Below, in pieces: positions 11,587-24,700 of a DNA stretch of 64,000 nucleotides. Under the pieces are notes generated by a model. That model saw nothing but the letters and a program-made list of their open reading frames with translations, had not been told where the DNA came from and did not search any database. Made by a program: the position numbers and the translations under genes. Position 1 is the first letter of the stretch, and each line of letters opens with the position of its first letter. Source of the stretch: Onchocerca volvulus (lineage: Eukaryota > Nematoda > Chromadorea > Rhabditida > Onchocercidae); NCBI GenBank assembly GCA_000499405.2, contig HG738140.1, forward strand, positions 8,521,560 to 8,585,559, read 5' to 3'.

Positions 11587-14500
11587 CTAAAAAACAAATG
11601 TCTGAAGAAGTTAATAAAGTCAATTATAGAGGACATTTAATAAATTTCAACATATCCTTATGAAAATGATGACATTCAAAATTAATTTATCGATGTGATA
11701 GTTACAATATATTTGGTACTAGAATTGAATTTCAAATATCATGCATATTTTTATGTATTCATAATTTAAACAATTCAGAACTATAAAAAATTATCTCTAC
11801 ATATGCCTCCTACAACACACCTTAATTTCTCACATTCTTAGATACCTACAGAGTTTCAACATTTGAGCCTCAATAATGGAATCAATTTAAATTTTCAACA
11901 TTGAGGAAATACCTGAATTTGTTGCAATTTGTTTCTTTTTTTGTAAATATCTAAAAAATGCTTTAATGTTGCTTACATAACACAAATAATATTAAATATT
12001 CGAAGGGAATGATTTGAAATCATCTATTCTTGAGACAATTTATTGGGAAAGAGAAACTTATCCGAGGGAGATAAATAAATTTAATTAGCCGTTTAGTTTC
12101 AATTCTTCTAGAGCAATGATTGAAATTTTGAAGTTTCGCGTGTTGTCCTTCAAAATTCTCATTCTTTGAAATTGTAAGATTTTAATATGGTATTTATTCA
12201 AGATAATTTGTAAGTTATATTTTATTTAAAGAGTAGAAAGAAGAAAAAAGCGAAAAAAACAATTTTTTGAAAATATTTCCAAAATGAATTTACAAAAATC
12301 AATTAAAATTTAGGCTCTCAAATTTTGTTTAACATTTTACTCCTTATATTTTCTCGTAACATCATCAGTTTTCGTCTGTAATTCATGTTCGGCTTTTTTA
12401 CGTGCTTTCAATTCCATCTGTTTCCGATGTGATCTTCTACCACTTCTTCGGACTTCTGCATTTGAAATATCTAACAGAAAATTTATAATATGCAGAAAAT
12501 ACCAATATTATTAACTATCGAAACAATCACTGATAATGTAAAAACTTTTCTATTATTGCTATCATATTCTATTCACTTCAAATTTACCAATGTAAATCAA
12601 TTCAAAAAAGAATTTACGGATAAATATACTGTAAAATTCAAGAGAAATTAACCATTTTCAGATAAAATTTAAATCCTTCACGACGTTTCTGTTTTACTAA
12701 AATAATGTAATAATTTAACATTTCTCACGATCCCTTGCAAAATTTTTGCTTTTTAATATTATTTCCTCTATAAATACTTTATTTTCGCTGTGTGAAATTA
12801 TAATACTTCAGCCACAGTGATAGAGAATAAAACTTAACAATTAATACCTCATTTCTCCTTACTAACTAATCTTTATTTAAGCGATGGCATTGATAATTGG
12901 TATTAATAATGATAAGTTATTTGCTATCGCTAACATATAAATGCATATTTTCTTACTACAAAGTTGCTTTTTCCCCGACCATCTCGAAATCTTTTTTATA
13001 GGAAACTTCTTTATGTTAACTTCTACTCATTTATGAGCAATATTTACACTTTCCTAAATTTGCTAAAATTAATCTACTTTATAACAGCGAGGATATATAA
13101 AATGAAGAGGAAACTTGGGAATAACACAATACGTCTTGAATAATCTGCAGCAGCAGCAACAGTCGATAATTTGAAATAGATGATGAGAACTACTCCGAAT
13201 GAAGCAGTCTATAAATTTTTTTCACAGAATTAAGATACTTACTGGAATAATGATATTAACTTTTAGTTTAAAAGAAGTTTTACGATTAAAATCAAGACAA
13301 TATCTTTTTCAAAAAAAAATTTACCTGAACAACAGCAACAACACTCGCTAGTGGAATGAAAACATTAAAAGAAAATAGCTGATATAACTGGAAAGAATGT
13401 ACATTGATAGTTGCCACAATAATTGCAACAGCCGACGCTATGTTGTAAATTGCTGTACAAAGTCCCAGGGCTAGAAAGCCACACTACTGAATTAGATTTT
13501 AAAAATCAGGTCAATAATACGAGATAAGATCAAATGGAAATGGATTCGTAGTATATGCTTCTGATACAGGAGTAACTGAAACAGCTGCTTATGCTGCTGC
13601 TGCTGCTGCTGCAGCTGGATGAATTTTAGGTATTTGAGATGATTTGTGGTTGGCAAAGTTTGAAATCTATTTGAACTAACAATTCGTAGAATTAAATTAT
13701 CCGAATTCGGATGATGATGATGATGTCCAGCAGTGAGCCGTTTGGATGATGCTTGTGATGCCGTTGTTGGATAGAAATATGATGCGCCTTTATTTTACCG
13801 GTGCATCATATTCTACCCGACAACGGCATTACAAGCAATAGGATCGGTGAATTATCAGATCAGTAAATTATCAGATTAATCAGTGAATTACCAGTGTTTA
13901 TGAACAGTTGACTACAAAAATGTTGAATAGGAAAAATTTTAAGTTAAAATGATACTTTCACTTCCTATCACAGCAGAGAGTATACCACCAATAGCACCGA
14001 ACAATGGTATTAATGCCAAAAGAAGGAAAACAATACCAGCTTGAATGTGACCACCATCGATAATCTGCAACAATTCAAATTACTCCTCGTATTTAACACC
14101 TTCAAATCTACTAAATGCTGGCTTCCATTCATTAATTTGATAATATGAAAACGAAATGGTACTCAAAGTGCAGGTGAGCATTTCAATTCACCAACTTCAG
14201 AATGTAAGCTTTCATTTGGACGAAAGTTTCTACGGAAACTGAAATTGAAGTCAATCAATTACCCGGAGCATGCAAAAGGCAATACAAATCACGGCAAGAG
14301 TTATCTGGAGTCCAAAGCAAATCAATGATACAATGAAAAATGCATCTTTTCGTGATCGAGCACGTGATTCTCTGTTTTCTCGTTCTCTTGCTCTATTAAA
14401 TCCTCCAGTAGATCGTGCTTTCTGGAAAATGGAATCTTGATGAGAATTGTCGAAAAGCAGACTTGAATTTTCATTAGGAGTGATAAATATTGCGAATTGT

Positions 14501-14825
14501 TGATTAAAAAGATTAAAGTTACTTCTCTTTTAATTTGTCGATCAGCTTCATTCCTGTTCAAGTCGCCGATATTGATCGGCTCCCATCGTTTCTTATTTTC
14601 ATTCTCCCATTGTTCGACGATTCCTTGTGGAACGGGAATGTGATAGACGCTTTGATATTCCCAATATCGCTCTGAATTCCATGTATCTATTTCTTTTGGT
14701 ACTCGAATACCCAGTCCACGCTCCCAAATATTTCTCTGTTCAATCGCAGAAAAACTAGTTTGCGAACCGATCTGTGGGCTGGCAATAGCCGAGGATGATG
14801 AAATAACATTTTTCGTTTTCCAGAT
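11193..14825 (-). CDS. Four-transmembrane protein, unknown family, alternative C-termini
   Basis: Exons, 5' to 3' on the minus strand: about 14825-14523, 14421-14263, 14064 to 13962 (or 13956), 13470-13325, 13208-13133, then either 12470-12337 (stop) or 11586-11493 plus 11349 to about 11193 (stop). The first visible exon encodes a soluble N-terminus (IRVPKEIDTWNSERYWEYQ; PINIGDLNRNEADRQ) and then an Arg-rich stretch (NRARERENRESRARSRK). Four hydrophobic segments follow, beginning FFIVSLICFGLQ, GIVFLLLALIPLF, LGLCTAIYNIASAVA and LASVVAVVQTASFGVVL. The tail is charged and probably cytosolic. The layout (basic N-terminus, four TM segments) is like claudin/clarin/MARVEL-type proteins, but I do not recognise the family. 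No in-frame Met precedes the first TM in the listed exons, so a 5' exon upstream of 14825 is missing. Phases agree at each junction. Confidence 0.72.
12337..12470 (-). CDS. Alternative last exon A of the four-TM gene
   Basis: A TTAG acceptor is followed by 134 bases in phase with the exon ending at 13133 and a TAA at 12337-12339. It encodes a basic tail beginning ISNAEVRRSGRRSHRK, rich in Lys, Arg, Glu and Gln and likely helical, ending RKYKE. Use of this exon excludes the exons at 11586 and 11349. Part of the four-TM gene entry. Confidence 0.65.
13588..13616. repeat. GCT/CTG triplet microsatellite
   Basis: Seven or so consecutive GCT units ending in GCAGCTGG, with related GCT words just before. 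It lies in an intron of the four-TM gene and is not in a supported coding frame. Confidence 0.8.
13751..13836. repeat. Long imperfect inverted repeat (hairpin/MITE-like) in intron
   Basis: The arm 13751-13788 (begins GCTTGTGATGCCGTTG) is matched in reverse complement by 13800-13836 with a few mismatches and one indel; the loop is about 11 bases. It lies in an intron of the four-TM gene. Nearby 13846-13900 repeats the words GAATTATCAGAT and CAGTAAATTATCAG. It may be a small foldback element; no target duplication was confirmed. Confidence 0.8.
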
Positions 14826-17800
14826 CTATATCTCTAGTAATGCTTTCCTCTTGCGCCTAACTAATTTTTATTTGATCTCGACAGACAAAACACACAAGTC
14901 TTTCTCATATTTTTGAGATGAAATGTTGATTGACTATCAAAAATATGCAGATCAGTTAAAAATCATTACTTATCATGCTTAAGCAAGTTGTATTCAGTCA
15001 ACGCTTAAATTTAGATGTGCGTTAATAAGAAGCATATCTAAATAATCTTCAGAGTAATAAGTTGATTTTGCTTACAATATATATTGATATATCATTGCAA
15101 GTGTACATATTTATAGGTACATGAAACGATTCATCTTAAATAGCGAAATCTAATTTTCACCATTTTTGTGTCTTCCTTTTCTTGATATTTGTATGGTAAT
15201 TGACATAACTGCCACACAAACATCGAGAAGTTAATTGTCATTTTTTTGGAAATTTTTTTTTTTTTTTTTTTGTTTTCGTTGATTCCATTCTAATTCTTTT
15301 CTTTTCATTTCTTAAGCAAAACACCGAAATGATAGCAGGAAATAATGCTATCAATTCAAATGACATAGGAAATAACCTACCTGTCATTTCTCATTCAACC
15401 GCTTAACAATGTGAACATTTAAAAAATTTCACAGCTTTTATATTCCATAACATTGTATCTCTGGAGCTATTGTTGATGACAATTATAATAAACGGAAAAG
15501 TTCTATTCTTTGTTGCTTTGTTTAACGAAAACAAAATATTGTCTCTCACAATTTTAAAATGTTCGCGCGGATTAATAGTGGCGCTATCTTTTTACATAAA
15601 TCATTCGTCCAACAAATTTTGCAGTGAAAAGGCAATTTAGAAAATTGTTTCATATTCATCAAAACAGCAAAATAAAGTGGAAAATAAATTTGAAATCAGG
15701 TGCGAATTTAAAAAAGCAAACATCTTCACAGAAATCGAAAAAGTCCGATATATATATTACATATTTTTGATAGTGAGTGCATAGGATGAAATGTCTGAAA
15801 GACAGTGTTATTTCGAAACAGAAATGAACTATTTCACAATGCCTAACATCCTCCACTAATAGATGCATAAATCATTTATGATTTAATGAAAGTAGTCATC
15901 GAGTTATCATGCAATTTCTCCTGATAATTTGAATTATAGTCTTGGAAACTAAACATCCCAGAATTTGTACACGGGAATACCGTATATACATACATATTGC
16001 AGGTAAATTGTTGCATGTAGCACTGAAATATGTTTTCATAAAATAAATTTGTGAATCGTTTTGATAATTATCAGAAATATTTTAAGATCAAAACATATGG
16101 ATCTAAGCAAGCGACTTCTAATATCAGAGAATTACAATTAAAACTATTCATAAAATATAATGATTTGTTGAATCAAAAATATTTTCCGAAAGGATTAGAC
16201 TTCACTACTATCATATTCAGTAATCCAATAACATCAAGAAATCTCGCAATCGTTCATATTTCTCTTTTCAAAATGTTTGATTTTTAATGTATCATTTCTT
16301 GGCAATGGAATATTACTATTTATGGTGATGTTGTCAACATGCTGCCATATGTAAATGTCAAAACAGCAAGTTAAGTCTCAATTGCGAAGACTTAGTGGTT
16401 TATGTGAAATATAACTGTAAAATATAACTTTATTTCGAATGAATCTTTTTTTCAACTGTCCACAGCAGAGTTTAAAAACAGTAATGATTTCTTCGTATGT
16501 ATCTGCTACTACAGAAAAACAGCAAGTAGGAGTGATGAACTCAGTTGTCAAGCGCACTTTGTCACTAACACTTTATGTATGTATTATTAGTAAAAGGAAT
16601 GGTTTTCTACCTGAAGTAGAACAGAATAAGTATTATATATTCGCAGAATAGTCATTCTGAAGCACCATAAGCTAAGCTTTTCAAAGGTTTTCGGAAATGT
16701 TATTTTCATCCTAAAAGAATCACATTATTTGTCCCTGAATTTTGACTGCTCTTTGAATTTCATTTTATTCAAGCACATAATTCTTGGCACAAATTAGTTA
16801 ATTAGCTTTATCGATTTTTTTAAAATATATATTTAACTCGTCAATGAAATTAAAATTCCGTTTACGCACTTTTTGGAAGCATATTCTAGATCCTTTTAAC
16901 CGGTACATATAGTTTTTGTATTCTATACATTACTAACTGGATCATTAAAAAAATGTGAATTTTATCGAAGATATAAATATTATATACGGGAATACTTTAG
17001 TCTCATTATCAAATGCAACAGATTTTACATATATATATATATATATATATAATCAGTAGTGAATGAAAACGGAAGTAAGCAACAAAATCTTATAGCTGAA
17101 TAAACCCAAGTTATTATCTAAAAAAGATATTTCTGAAAATTCTGCATAAAACTTGGATAGTGCTACATCATTTTTTTGAAATATATGCAAAAGAATTTGA
17201 AATATATGCGAAACAAATAATGCTTCGAAAATATTTTTCTGATTATCTTACAATATGATTGCGGAAATCTATATTTCTAAATTTAGTGATATTTTCTTTG
17301 GTGTATGTTCATTACGTACTATCCAAAAATTCATATTTTTTTTGAGATAAAATTCATAGTTTTTAATAAGACTATTACCAATAGGCAGTCATTTTTGATT
17401 TCCAATATTTCTATCAGATAGAAAAATGCAAAATTTTACTGCAGATTTTTTTTGATTAGTTACTTTTTTAAGAATAAATATCTGATACTTGCTAATTATA
17501 TCTTTTGCCTATATGATTTAATAAGTAGCAATTTAATTTTATAAATTATCGACTTTATTTTATCTATCCACAAAGTGAAATCAAAACAAGTAACTTTCAA
17601 TTCAGTTAAACAAAAATAAATTTATATGTATACTTACAGCCCCTACTTCAAAATTTTTTCTTGAAAAAATTCTCAAATATTAAGCAGAATATTGAAGTGG
17701 ATTTTCTCATTTGAATTTCCAAGAAAGTTCCTTATAAAGTCTTCTATGTTTTTTCAAAATTTCCAATACAATTTTCCATGTTTTTCGCAAAAATTCCTCA

Positions 17801-18414
17801 AGACTTTGCACGTATTCTAAGCTTCTAAATTGAAAATTTGAAATTCAAATTTCAGACATTTTTAGATAAGTTTCCTAATTCATAAAAAAAAATTTTCGAT
17901 ACAGAAAATTGGAAAATTCGAGAATTCATTTCTATTTCAATGTTCATTTCAAACTTGTGACGTTGTAAGTTTTCAAATTCTTCAGGAAATTTATTTGTCG
18001 TTTCTAATTTTCTCACTATGAAGTAGTAGTAGGAACACATTTTCAAACCTTAATATTTAAAAAATTGGAATGAAAACGAAATTGATCATACAACGAAAAT
18101 AGAACTAAAGTTGGAAAATTAGGTTTTAATCTATTAGCAAAAATTTTGATAGGAAATCAGTTATATCAAAAAAAATGCTTATCTTCGGAAAACGAATAGA
18201 TGATACAAATAATAAAAATAGAGATCGAATTAAAATTTTTAGAGAAAAAAAAACAGTTTTATAAGATATGCTTTATATAACTGGTCGGAAAAATCCGAAA
18301 GATATAATTATTGTAAACAAGGAGTGTTAAAGGATCAACAAGCGGATAAATATGTTTACCGCCAAAAAGACAAACATATTTACCATCAAAACGATCCGAT
18401 TAAAAAATAAATAA
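14826..18414. other. Intergenic, upstream of the four-TM gene
   Basis: AT-rich. It should contain the missing 5' exon and promoter of the four-TM gene, but I could not place them. A TA dinucleotide microsatellite lies at about 17029-17051. ORFs at 15659-15868, 16051-16287, 16439-16651 and 17852-18046 have ordinary AT-rich composition and no motif or splice context. Confidence 0.5.
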
Positions 18415-18903
18415 TGTTGCTGATCTTCTTGATCGTGATAATGATTAAGGTTCTTGTTTCTTATCGTATTGTTATCAAAACTTTGTAGTAGCTCAAAGTT
18501 GTGTAATTAAACCTTTATACAAAAATTCTGATAACGCGACAGTGGAAACGACAATTATAATATTAATCATATCAACAACTCTGACGACAAAACAATTTTA
18601 ATAACGATATCATAACCCAAATCCCAACTTGTAGTAGTGTATCCTTTCAAAATGATCTCATGCTCAGGATTCTTTTCTTATTTATAGGGGGAGGATCCTG
18701 ATAGAGCATTGTTCTACAAGAAAGCGCCTTTGTTAGCGCATAAGAGCGCCCTTTATTGGCGCGTGACCCGCACTATATCATAGAAAAGATTATAAAGCCG
18801 TTTGACCCAAGAACAAAGAGAAAAATCCACACAACTAAACAAGAGATACACTTGAAGAACAAAGAAATCACTTCATCTGGTACTCCTTGTGATTTCAGCG
18901 ACA
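18415..18903 (-). repeat. 3' LTR of the BEL/Pao element
   Basis: It aligns along its whole length with 21319-21799: shared words include GATCTTCT, AATTAAACCTTTATA, GAAAGCGCCTTTGTTAGCGC and ACACTTGAAGAACAAAGAAA. In plus-strand reading it begins TGTTGCTGATC and ends TTTCAGCGACA. Being next to the protease end, it is the 3' LTR for the minus-strand element. Confidence 0.88.
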
Positions 18904-19314
18904 TTCCCGAGATGAGCGCTCCTCTCGACCTCGTTCTCTGTCGGAGATCTTCAAGAAATAGAGATTCCCACTGCTCTTTTCAGAATTTTTATTATTTTTA
19001 ACTGTACAACATTGGATTTGAGTTTTTGACTTAATGATGCTGTTTTTTCGTTCATAATATTTAGCGTCTTGTAGAATCATCTGCTTATCTTTATGTTGTA
19101 GGGGATATCGCGACTTGTTTTTCTTCTTCGACCTGATTGCTGAATTATTACTTGGGATTTTGCTGATGTATCCGCTGCCTGATATCATAGGTCCAAGTTT
19201 TGTGTGAATCGAAGAGAATCCTGACTTCAGTTCCTGTCCTCCGTCCAGTTCGATAAATTTGAAAAAGTCTTTGACGCTAATGAGTATATCGGATTGCTTC
19301 CAATAACTCTTCAA
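18895..19314 (-). pseudogene. BEL/Pao protease-region remnant
   Basis: The 139-codon minus-strand frame begins with SDILISVKDFFKFIELDG and continues to KLGPMISGSGYI. This is the (D/E)(I/L)LIG-x-D-xFF...SGSG pattern found just after the aspartic protease (DUF1758) in BEL/Pao polyproteins. The active-site Asp portion upstream was not found. The frame runs into Arg- and Glu-rich sequence of the LTR junction, where the remainder of pol should have started. Confidence 0.75.
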
Positions 19315-19736
19315 TCCATTTAGGATTTCTTCCTTTTTATTATAGAGAATACATTTTGTCTCCGATTTCCATCACTTGCAGCTTATTCGTGAGATACTCC
19401 ATAAAATCATCTTGCAAGTGATAACCTTCTTTGTTCCGATTTTTATACCAATTTATGTCTTTTGTAAAGAGCATTTCTTCGGCATCTTACTACAGAATGA
19501 AGTAACACTCAATTTCTCATTTTTTGTTCCTTGAAGATTCGGTCGATTCGTCGCCAAGTTCTTGAAATGAATGATAAGTGCAAGCCTAAATCAAATAATT
19601 CAGAGCTTTTGTCTGAATTTTCGGAACCTGTGGGTTTATGATGCTAATTTCTTCACACAGCAGGAAAGTCCGTTTATTTCCTGGTCATCTTTGATTCACC
19701 ACTGTGCTGCTTGTTATTATTGATTCCATTTTTTCT

Positions 19737-21290
19737 TCATTTTGTTTTTTCTAGTTTGACATCCTTGTCATAATCAGAACATAGCATCAAATTCTGTCGT
19801 ACTTTGCAGTGAAAGCATACTTTTCTTGGCCTCTGACAATCTCTTGCTAGATGGTGCTTTTTTAAACAATTTAGGCATGCATCGATTTTCTTTAAACACT
19901 TCGTTACTTGTTTCCCGGGCGGTGGGATAGATTTGACATCCATCATTCCAATGGTCCTTGTTACAAAATGAACAAGATCTTCTTCTAGATTTGGACTTCT
20001 ATTTTTGAATTTTTTCGGTACGCTCTTGTTCGATCCCTGTTGCTTTTTTATCTTATCTAGTAGACTTTTTATCGATGGTTTCTCTGCAGAAACTTTGACT
20101 TTTACTTTTTTTTAAGGCAGTTGATGGTGTCTTCCATTGCCCGTTCTGGATTCCTGCATTTCTTCTTTTTCAGGCTTTTAGCCAAGTCTTGCGGTATTCT
20201 TTCTGTTATCATCATATTTAGTTGCACTGTTTCTATGTTCTCCCCTAATCCTTTCAAATGTCATAATAAGTTCAGAAGCTTTCTTATCCTTCGAAATGGT
20301 TCTTTGTTTGAGCATCGAATTCTTTCTAAATTTTCATATAGTTCATATATTCTTTTTTGTTGCCATATTTTTCATATAAATTTTCATTGTGAGCGGATAA
20401 TTTTCTTCATTTACCATTAGATCACCTATTTCTTCTTTTGCTTCTTCTTTAAAACTGCTTAATAGATGCATGAATTCCTGCTTCTTCTTTAAAATTGCTT
20501 AATAGATGCATGAATTCCTGCTTCTTCTTTAAAATTGCTTAATAGATGCATGAATTCCTATCTTGGCGTTAAATCCGTTCCTTTGTGAATTGACTCTTCA
20601 AATTGGCTGATAAACTGGCCCACATTGTCGGGTTGCCATCAAATTCTATTGGGCTTAAAGTCGCTGATCTACTGGTCGTGACTAGCTTTTCCATTAGTTC
20701 TTCTAGTCTCTACTTTCGTCCTTCTTCTGACGCTAGCTTAATATCTATTATTTCACATTTTCCATTAATTTCTGTGAATTCCTCATTCATTCTTCTTAGT
20801 TCCATAAGCAGTGAAGCTCTTTTACATTAAATCTTATTTTCTGCGTCAAAAAGATAGTCTTTTTTATACAAGAAATCCTCATATAATTTAACATCATTCT
20901 CTCATTCACCATCTTTTGTTGAACTGATGATTCTTTTTATTCTATCTCCAAATTATTTGCCTTGAAGATTATACTATCTAACACTATTGCTTGTTTTTCA
21001 ATGTTAGATTTTTGCCGTTTCAACTATTCTATCGTTCTTTTGTAATCTAATCCCGCTGATGATGATTCTTTTCCTTCTAATTTTGCTGCCTGTTCAACAG
21101 CCTTTCCCGCAGTTTTTGCAAGACGCTACAAATTTCTTCTTATGAGATATGAAGGAGAACTTTCTTTTCTTGTCTCCTTTCTGCTCATATTTCTTTCTTT
21201 TGATCAGTCTCATTTTTACGTTTTGTTATGAGTTGATCTGAATAGGATTTGCTTCGTTGTTTCTTTCTTGACGTATCTTTAGGTCGCTTG
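19737..21290 (-). pseudogene. BEL/Pao gag remnant with zinc knuckles
   Basis: On the minus strand near 20640-20590 the DUF1759-type start FDGNPTMW is read, then after a frame change QFISQFEESIHKGTDL. Further on come NPERAMEDTINCLKK (about 20150-20110) and the intact 69-codon frame 19946-19737 with a first knuckle CLNCLKKHHLARDC (CX2CX4HX4C). The second knuckle, CFHCKVRQNLMLC, has Gln where the zinc-binding His is expected. The N-terminal portion (to about 21215) is Lys-rich. The frame is disrupted more than once, including by a 3 x 40-bp tandem repeat, so no functional Gag can be made. Confidence 0.82.
20441..20560. repeat. Three 40-bp tandem repeats inside gag
   Basis: Units 20441-20480, 20481-20520 and 20521-20560 differ at only one or two positions (an internal C/T and the last base). 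On the minus strand one frame of a unit reads EFMHLLSNFKEEA, a normal Gag segment. Because 40 is not a multiple of three, each added copy shifts the frame. Confidence 0.97.
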
Positions 21291-21318
21291 TTTCGAATTT
21301 GGCTGCTTAGATCGAAAT

Positions 21319-21799
21319 TGTCGCCGATCTTCTCAATCGTGAAAATGATTAAGGGTCTTGTTTCTTACCATATTGTTATTGAAACTTAGTGGTATCTCAA
21401 ACTTGGGTAATTAAACCTTTATAACGAAAATTTTGATACACGATAATGAACACGACAATTACATTATCAATCATATCAGAAACAATTCCAATGACGAAAC
21501 AATTCTAATAACAATTTCATAACACAAAAGAAGACTAAATATCCGACCTTTTAGTAGCGCATCTTTCCAAAATGATTTTCATGCTCAGGATTCTCATTTA
21601 TAGAGGAAATATCCTGAGAGAGCGTTGATCTACAAGAAAGCGCCTTTGTTAGCGCATAAGAGCTCGCATTATATCATGGAAAAAAGATTATAAAGCCGTT
21701 TGACTCAAGAACAAAAAAATAAATCCACACAACTAAACAAGAGATACACTTGAAGAACAAAGAAATCAATTATTTTCTGGTACTCCGATTTCAGCGACA
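21319..21799 (-). repeat. 5' LTR of the BEL/Pao element
   Basis: Partner of 18415-18903. In plus-strand reading it begins TGTCGCCGATC and ends TTTCAGCGACA. The interior next to it (minus strand, below 21319) should hold the primer-binding site; no clear match to a tRNA 3' end was recognised. Confidence 0.88.
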
Positions 21800-24700
21800 A
21801 AAGGAAAGTCTACCAATCATAAGACAACACATTCTAGATCAGAAAGGGAGAAAAACCCTGAAAGAATCTAAAAGGTTCGAATTTTGGAGCAGAGTTAGTT
21901 CTCTTTGGAACAACAACTGGAATTCAAAGCAATTTAGCAGAATTATCTGTTTCCTGGATATTCTCCAATAATTGTTTGTAACGAAGAATCACTGTTCCGT
22001 CAATCAATACGAACTTTCTTCAAACAGGATCCGTCTTTGTCGTAACACGCATAACTGAAAAACTTTCGTGACATATTCTGTTACACATCTCGTGATATAT
22101 CCTTTTAAATGCACTATTATTTATTATCTTAAAAAAGGGCTGCCTTTGTTCATAAACCTCGAAACTACTATTTGTTATAATTATTTGTTCATATTTCTTG
22201 AATTCCCTATCAAAAAAAAATTCTCGTAATTATATATTAGTTTCAAATTTCTTTTTTCTTTTCTGATAATTTCAAGATATTTACATTTTATTCATAATTC
22301 ATTTAAAAAATTATTTAAAAAATGGGTTTTAATTACAAAGCAGAATTCCCATCGTCGAATCATACGTTCCATTGCTTGTAAGATTATGTTTATATTTTTT
22401 ATTATAACTTGACTTATCTTTAGCATAATGACATTATTCTGCTATGTTTAGAGCATTTATATTATCAATTTTTTTTTTTTTTTTTTATAATAAATCATTT
22501 TAATCCAGTTAAAATATAAATATAAAATTTTTGCGGAACAAATGTAAAAGCAAAAAATCAATTCCACTTGTCAATATTATTTCAGCTCATTATTTCATAT
22601 ATAGTACTAATCAGTACAAAAGTATTCCACTGAAACAGATTGACATGAGTGGCATCCTTCATCGTTAGTTGTTAGTTACCCACTTCTGTTCACTATAATA
22701 ATAATAATAAAAGCGAAGAAGAGTGAGTAGAATTGGCTAAGTTTTCTCTCAATTTATGTGTTTAAAACTTTTTTGTGGTCATCTCAGACATATCTTTTCC
22801 GTCCAAAAACTTACTACTTGGAATTCATTCCAGGTAACAGTTTTATTTAAAAAGGCTATGAAGAAATAGTTAAATGAAATAGATTATACAGATATTTTGA
22901 ATTAAGTGAACTATTTTTATTGTGAATTACTATTTTTGCATTATATTGCTTATCTTTAAGCTTGAGTTTTAAATTTTTTTAGAAAGAATAGTTTTTCATC
23001 TATCAAAATGTGAGAGTCAAAAAACTAGGAAAACAAAGATCTTAAATTCTGAAAAACTGCTGATCTAAAATTTATTAATTTTTAATTCTCTCCAAGCTCT
23101 GCTTGTTTTAATTTACCATATATATTGTTTGCTGGCATTTCCCATGACAACATTTTTTTTGCGCCTTTTTAAAGTCATCGCATTATTAAACTTTTCCATA
23201 TAGAAAAATTGAAAAAATTTTGAGATTATAAGCACCGTAAAAGTAATTTGTGAAAGGTTATTTGTTGGGGATTGAAACTTGGTGCAGATAATTTTGTTTT
23301 ATAAAGAAGTTCTTGATATGACGAATTTTATTTGCCGCAACAATGTATGCAATGAATTGATGAATATCGATAATAAAGCCGATAATTTGATTTTTGATAT
23401 ATAAGAAAGTTATTTGTGGATTGTTTGCATTAGAAATTGATGGAGCTTGATGAAATTTGGAAAGCGCTATTCATCGAATACCGATCAGAGATTAAATAAA
23501 CGAATAAAGGAATGAATCCTTTCAAATACGAATTTTTTTTTAGCGAAGTTGTTTATGCATGTGAACTTAATATAATTTACAAAATATTAACTTGTAGCGC
23601 AAAGAGAGATAATTTATAACACGTTAGCATAGTGTAAAGAGAGTTGTTTGCTCCATGTCATTAGAGCACAATACAATTTACAACATTAATTACAGTGAAA
23701 AGATCAAAAGTTTTCGTATATCAAGATATTTTTATAATATAAAGATTTCTGACTATTTCATCACAGCCACATTCCAAAAAGCATTTTGGTTTTCCAACAA
23801 TAAGCTTAACTGAAATATATCGTCATATTTTGTTTGGAACTTATCTACTTGCGAGATTTAAATTTTTTATTTGCTTAATTATTTTAGCTTTTGTAAAATT
23901 TAGAAACTTTGTAATTATTAATTTGGAAATAACTCTGCCGTTTCATGCATATAATATTTATTGTATATACATATATAGTTTTTTTCCTTTGCTTATACAA
24001 GTAATTTCTATTCTTCAGTGTGCTGAAGATATGTAAATTCGGAAAACACTGTTAATTGATTTGAATTACCATATATTCTTTTTAAAATTATTTTTTCTAT
24101 ATTTGAAGTTATTCTTTCTAATACATTCAAAATCAGAAATGATTTTTATTTCGAATCATTACGATTTCAATATTTGAGCTTCCTACTTATATCTACTTTA
24201 GTTTTTTGACTTATCATTCCAATTTTCTCTTTCTTTATTTAAAAATCATTCGTTGCATGAGTTAATGATATTCAAACGAAGCAATACAAGTTATTCGATA
24301 CCTTTTTTGATTCAGAAAGCTCATTATTGGATTGTGACTCTAAGAAGGATTCAAATAACTACTTGAAAATTTTTTTTGCCAGAAACTCACCTTTGCTCAC
24401 ATTCATTATCAGATGTTATTTTTCCAAATCTATTTTATTTTAACCATTTTATAGCCAAATTTGCTTCGTTGTACTTTTTAGATTAATTTCGCTGCTTTAA
24501 CGAGTCTTGCAGACAAACACTTTTCGCTCACTTTCTGAATCATATTCGTCAGCCTTCTCATAGCAACTTTATTTTTAACAATATTTTTTAATTGGGAAGA
24601 GTGAATGATTTTAAAAAATGAAATCCAGAAATAAATTTAATATTAATGTGAATTGAATATTACAAGAAAGAAGTTGCTGTTCGAGTTGTCTAAATTGAAC

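Larger units (their letters stand above)
18415..21799 (-). mobile_element. BEL/Pao-type LTR retrotransposon, internally deleted
   Basis: Two direct repeats of about 0.48 kb (18415-18903 and 21319-21799) bound roughly 2.4 kb. Read on the minus strand they start with TG and end with CA, as LTRs do. Gag is recognisable (DUF1759-like region, two zinc knuckles), followed by a BEL/Pao aspartic-protease-type region directly before the 3' LTR. The interior is far too short for reverse transcriptase, RNase H and integrase, and none is visible. The LTRs differ by many substitutions and small indels, and no clear target-site duplication remains (AATAA-like on one side, AAAGG-like on the other), so the insertion is old. 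The reading frame is broken in several places. Confidence 0.88.
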
